Assembly: GCA_013153135.1 (NCBI GenBank)
Contig: JAADFA010000137.1
Location: forward strand, 1-14,140
From: Chloroflexota bacterium
GTDB lineage: Bacteria; Chloroflexota; Anaerolineae; Anaerolineales; DRMV01
Length of the DNA: 14,140 nucleotides
Direction of reading: 5' to 3'
The notes beneath the pieces are model-generated. The model saw only the letters and a list, made by a program, of their open reading frames with translations. It did not search any database and was not told the origin of the DNA. Shown here one piece after another: positions 12,661-14,140 of this stretch (position 1 is the stretch's first letter; each line of letters starts with the position of its first letter). The position numbers were made by a program, and so were the translations under genes.

Positions 12661-13691
12661 GGGTTGCCTCCAGCTTCGGTTGCTTCGGTGGTTGGGGTTG
12701 GTGCAGTTGGGGCCTTGGTGTGCGGCGCTACCTCCGTGTCGTTCTCCAGGCGAACACGCCACTGGCGGATGTCAATGCCCGCGCGAGCCATGGTGCGGCA
12801 GAACGCACACATGCCCGGCGCGGTCGTGGGCTGGCCGCACACATCACAGCGGTGCAGCGCGGGCGGCTCTGGCTGGCGGAACCACCCCTCGGCCTTGGCT
12901 TTGAGAAAGTTGACGTAAAACTGTAACTTCGCCCCTGGGCGCTCTTCTTCCAGGCGGTTGAGCAGCTCTTTGTGTACCATGGACGTCGCGCCTTCGGCAA
13001 AGGGGCATTCGTCATAAATATATTGGATCCCTCGGAGCAGCGCGTAGGCTGCGGTTTCGCGCTCGTAAAAGCGCACCAAGGGCTTGACCTTGCGGGCTAG
13101 GCCGGGGGCTTCGGGTAGGACGGGCCCTTGGCGCACGATATAGCCCATCTGCCACTGCAACACGTTGCCAAACAGCACCGCGGCCTCATCGTCCAGGTTA
13201 TGCCCTGTGGCCAACACGTTATAACCCATGTCGTGCGCGATGCGGTTCATTTCGTGCCGTTTGACCAGGCCGCACACCGCACACGGTTTTCCACGACCCC
13301 GGCGGGAACGCCGCGCGAGCTCGGGAATACTTATGCCGTATGTCTCAGGAATGTCGACCACGATCAGGCGTAAGCCCCGTTCGCGCGCGAACTGTTCGCT
13401 GAGCGCGTGCGATTGCGCGGAATACTTAATCCCGCCGTCGATGCCCAGGCCAATGTACAGCCCATCGGCCTGATATCCCAGGCGCCAGAGCACGTCCCAC
13501 AGGGCCAGGGAATCTTTGCCGCCTGAAACCGCAACCAAGACCCGGTCCTGACGGGTGAACATATGGTAGCGCTTGATGGTGCGCTCGGTTTGCTCAACAA
13601 ACCATTCAAGATAATGTTCTTTGCACAGGGCTAAGCGATGTTGCCGCATATAAATAACAGCGGGTGCGCCACACTTTCGGCACTTACGCAT
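12657..13691 (-). CDS. ttuA: tRNA-5-methyluridine(54) 2-sulfurtransferase, TtuA-like (TtcA/Ncs6 family)
   Basis: TtuA thiolates ribothymidine 54 of tRNA, using sulfur from the carrier TtuB, and raises tRNA melting temperature. The 344-residue protein has an N-terminal zinc site (Cys4, Cys7, Cys23, His26), the PP-loop SGGKDS at 56-61 and GHNLDDEA at 163-170. It has three cysteines for a [4Fe-4S] cluster, Cys137, Cys140 and Cys229. Each is seven residues later than Cys130, Cys133 and Cys222 of T. thermophilus TtuA, a very good match. A C-terminal zinc ribbon follows (Cys282, 285, 295, 298). The last roughly 35 residues, Thr/Pro/Ala-rich, are an extra tail. Related group members modify other uridines or C32, but the ttuB-like gene directly upstream favours TtuA. 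AAAAGGAG sits 6 nt before the ATG, inside the end of ttuB. Confidence 0.9.
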   Translation of the reverse strand: MRKCRKCGAPAVIYMRQHRLALCKEHYLEWFVEQTERTIKRYHMFTRQDRVLVAVSGGKDSLALWDVLWRLGYQADGLYIGLGIDGGIKYSAQSHALSEQFARERGLRLIVVDIPETYGISIPELARRSRRGRGKPCAVCGLVKRHEMNRIAHDMGYNVLATGHNLDDEAAVLFGNVLQWQMGYIVRQGPVLPEAPGLARKVKPLVRFYERETAAYALLRGIQYIYDECPFAEGATSMVHKELLNRLEEERPGAKLQFYVNFLKAKAEGWFRQPEPPALHRCDVCGQPTTAPGMCAFCRTMARAGIDIRQWRVRLENDTEVAPHTKAPTAPTPTTEATEAGGNP

Positions 13692-13694
13692 CGT

Positions 13695-13937
13695 TTACTC
13701 CTTTTCAGGCGACGGGGCCACCGAGCCGCCCGAGATCACCGCGATCAGACGGATGGTCTCGCCCGGTCGGATGCGCTCATCGTCGGGGATGAGCTCGCCA
13801 TCGCGCACGGGGAGCACCGCTTCGGGTGAAAGGCCAGCCCGTCGGATAGCCTCGCGAATGGGGATGTTCGCGGGGACGGTGTACGTCTTCCCGCGCAATT
13901 CCAACGTGGCCGTTGCTTGCTCTTGGTTTTGGCCCAT
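13695..13937 (-). CDS. ttuB: TtuB-like ubiquitin-fold sulfur carrier (ThiS/MoaD superfamily) with a C-terminal extension
   Basis: This 80-residue protein has the size and pattern of a beta-grasp sulfur carrier: ATLELRGKTYTVP, then an amphipathic helix (IREAIRRAGL), RDGELIPDDERIRPGETIRLIAVISGG. Such carriers are adenylated at a terminal Gly-Gly and thiocarboxylated to pass sulfur on. Its gene is 3 bp upstream of ttuA, so it is most likely the sulfur donor for tRNA thiolation. ThiS and MoaD alternatives are less likely without thiazole or molybdopterin genes. The odd point is the end: Gly70-Gly71 is followed by SVAPSPEKE, so the di-glycine is internal. The tail codons also contain the ttuA ribosome-binding site. 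GGGAGG lies 6 nt before the ATG, and a promoter is at 13968-13996. Confidence 0.88.
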   Translation of the reverse strand: MGQNQEQATATLELRGKTYTVPANIPIREAIRRAGLSPEAVLPVRDGELIPDDERIRPGETIRLIAVISGGSVAPSPEKE

Positions 13938-13967
13938 CCTGCACCTCCCATCGCGTTTGCGGCTTTC

Positions 13968-13996
13968 ATTCTACTGGAGCGCTCGCGAGATAGCAA
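13968..13996 (-). promoter_or_regulatory. Promoter of the ttuB-ttuA-queF-tlyA operon
   Basis: The minus strand reads TTGCTA (plus 13991-13996), a 17-bp spacer, then TAGAAT (plus 13968-13973), about 30 bp before the ttuB ATG. Four and five of six bases match consensus. The spacer holds two overlapping palindromes, GAGCGCTC (13977-13984) and CTCGCGAG (13982-13989), a possible repressor site. No preQ1-type riboswitch is visible ahead of the operon. Confidence 0.7.
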
Positions 13997-14072
13997 GACA
14001 TCCTCAAAGAGGTCTCGCGCGGCCAACCCCGCTGCCCGAGTATGGGCAAATCCTGTGAAAGAAGCCCATGCC

Positions 14073-14094
14073 GCGGGCGGCGAAACCCGCCCGC
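14073..14094. repeat. GC-rich inverted repeat upstream of the ttuB operon
   Basis: GCGGGCGG (14073-14080) and CCGCCCGC (14087-14094) form a perfect 8-bp stem around CGAAAC. On the minus strand it is followed after several bases by CTTCTTTC, so it could be a weak terminator for a gene beyond the right edge. No coding region is apparent in 13938-14140. Confidence 0.45.
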
Positions 14095-14140
14095 TATCCT
14101 CGCCGCTGTCGTGCGCGCTCGCGCGTTGGGCCGGATAAAT

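Noticed and set aside
12661..12762. Upstream start adding 34 residues to QueF
   Set aside because: The added sequence is inside ttuA, is unlike QueF, and the ATG at 12660 has GGAGG and an ATGA overlap.
13938..14140. preQ1 riboswitch ahead of the operon containing queF
   Set aside because: No preQ1-class core or A-rich tail is visible; the leader from the predicted start to ttuB is only about 25 nt.

Overview
The window looks like chromosomal core-genome DNA from a high-GC, probably thermophilic bacterium. My best guess is a Chloroflexota (Anaerolineae-like) lineage. The reasons are the mix of genes, the GC- and CGCG-rich composition, a ferredoxin of a type I associate with Chloroflexota, and a TtuB/TtuA pair, whose product (2-thiolated T54 in tRNA) is typical of thermophiles. 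The lineage call is inference: no rRNA or database search was available. Genes are tightly packed and many neighbours overlap by exactly 4 bp (ATGA), so they form a few translationally coupled operons. I saw no tRNA, rRNA, CRISPR array, insertion sequence or phage gene.

Layout. (1) 1-62: the C-terminal end of a plus-strand gene, convergent with and overlapping cobS. (2) 59-2615, minus strand: a two-helix membrane protein and a YtxH-like protein share a promoter and end at a strong intrinsic terminator. Directly beyond it are rsmI (16S rRNA 2'-O-methyltransferase) and cobS (cobalamin synthase), overlapping by 4 bp. (3) 2818-6100, minus strand: yacL-like PIN-TRAM gene, cysS and rlmB, each joined to the next by a 4-bp overlap. 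This is a compact form of the yacL...cysS...rlmB neighbourhood known from Bacillus. (4) 6248-7357, minus strand: ftsZ alone, with its own consensus-like promoter and terminator. (5) 7651-10808, plus strand, divergent from ftsZ: a MEMO1-family protein with an extra N-terminal domain, NAD kinase, and a DUF4349-type membrane protein. (6) 10901-11314, plus strand: a ferredoxin with its own promoter, a start-proximal inverted repeat and a terminator. (7) 11392-13937, minus strand: ttuB, ttuA, queF, tlyA, an RNA-modification operon with a clear promoter at 13968-13996.

RNA modification and translation is the recurring theme: RsmI, RlmB and TlyA act on rRNA, CysS charges tRNA-Cys, TtuA/TtuB thiolate tRNA, and QueF makes the queuosine precursor preQ1. 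The most unusual single observation is that the TtuB-like sulfur carrier has its Gly-Gly followed by nine more residues, so it would need C-terminal processing before activation. Other points to check are the paired inverted repeats between ytxH and rsmI, the extra N-terminal domain of the MEMO protein, and the shortened first-cluster loop and long tail of the ferredoxin.
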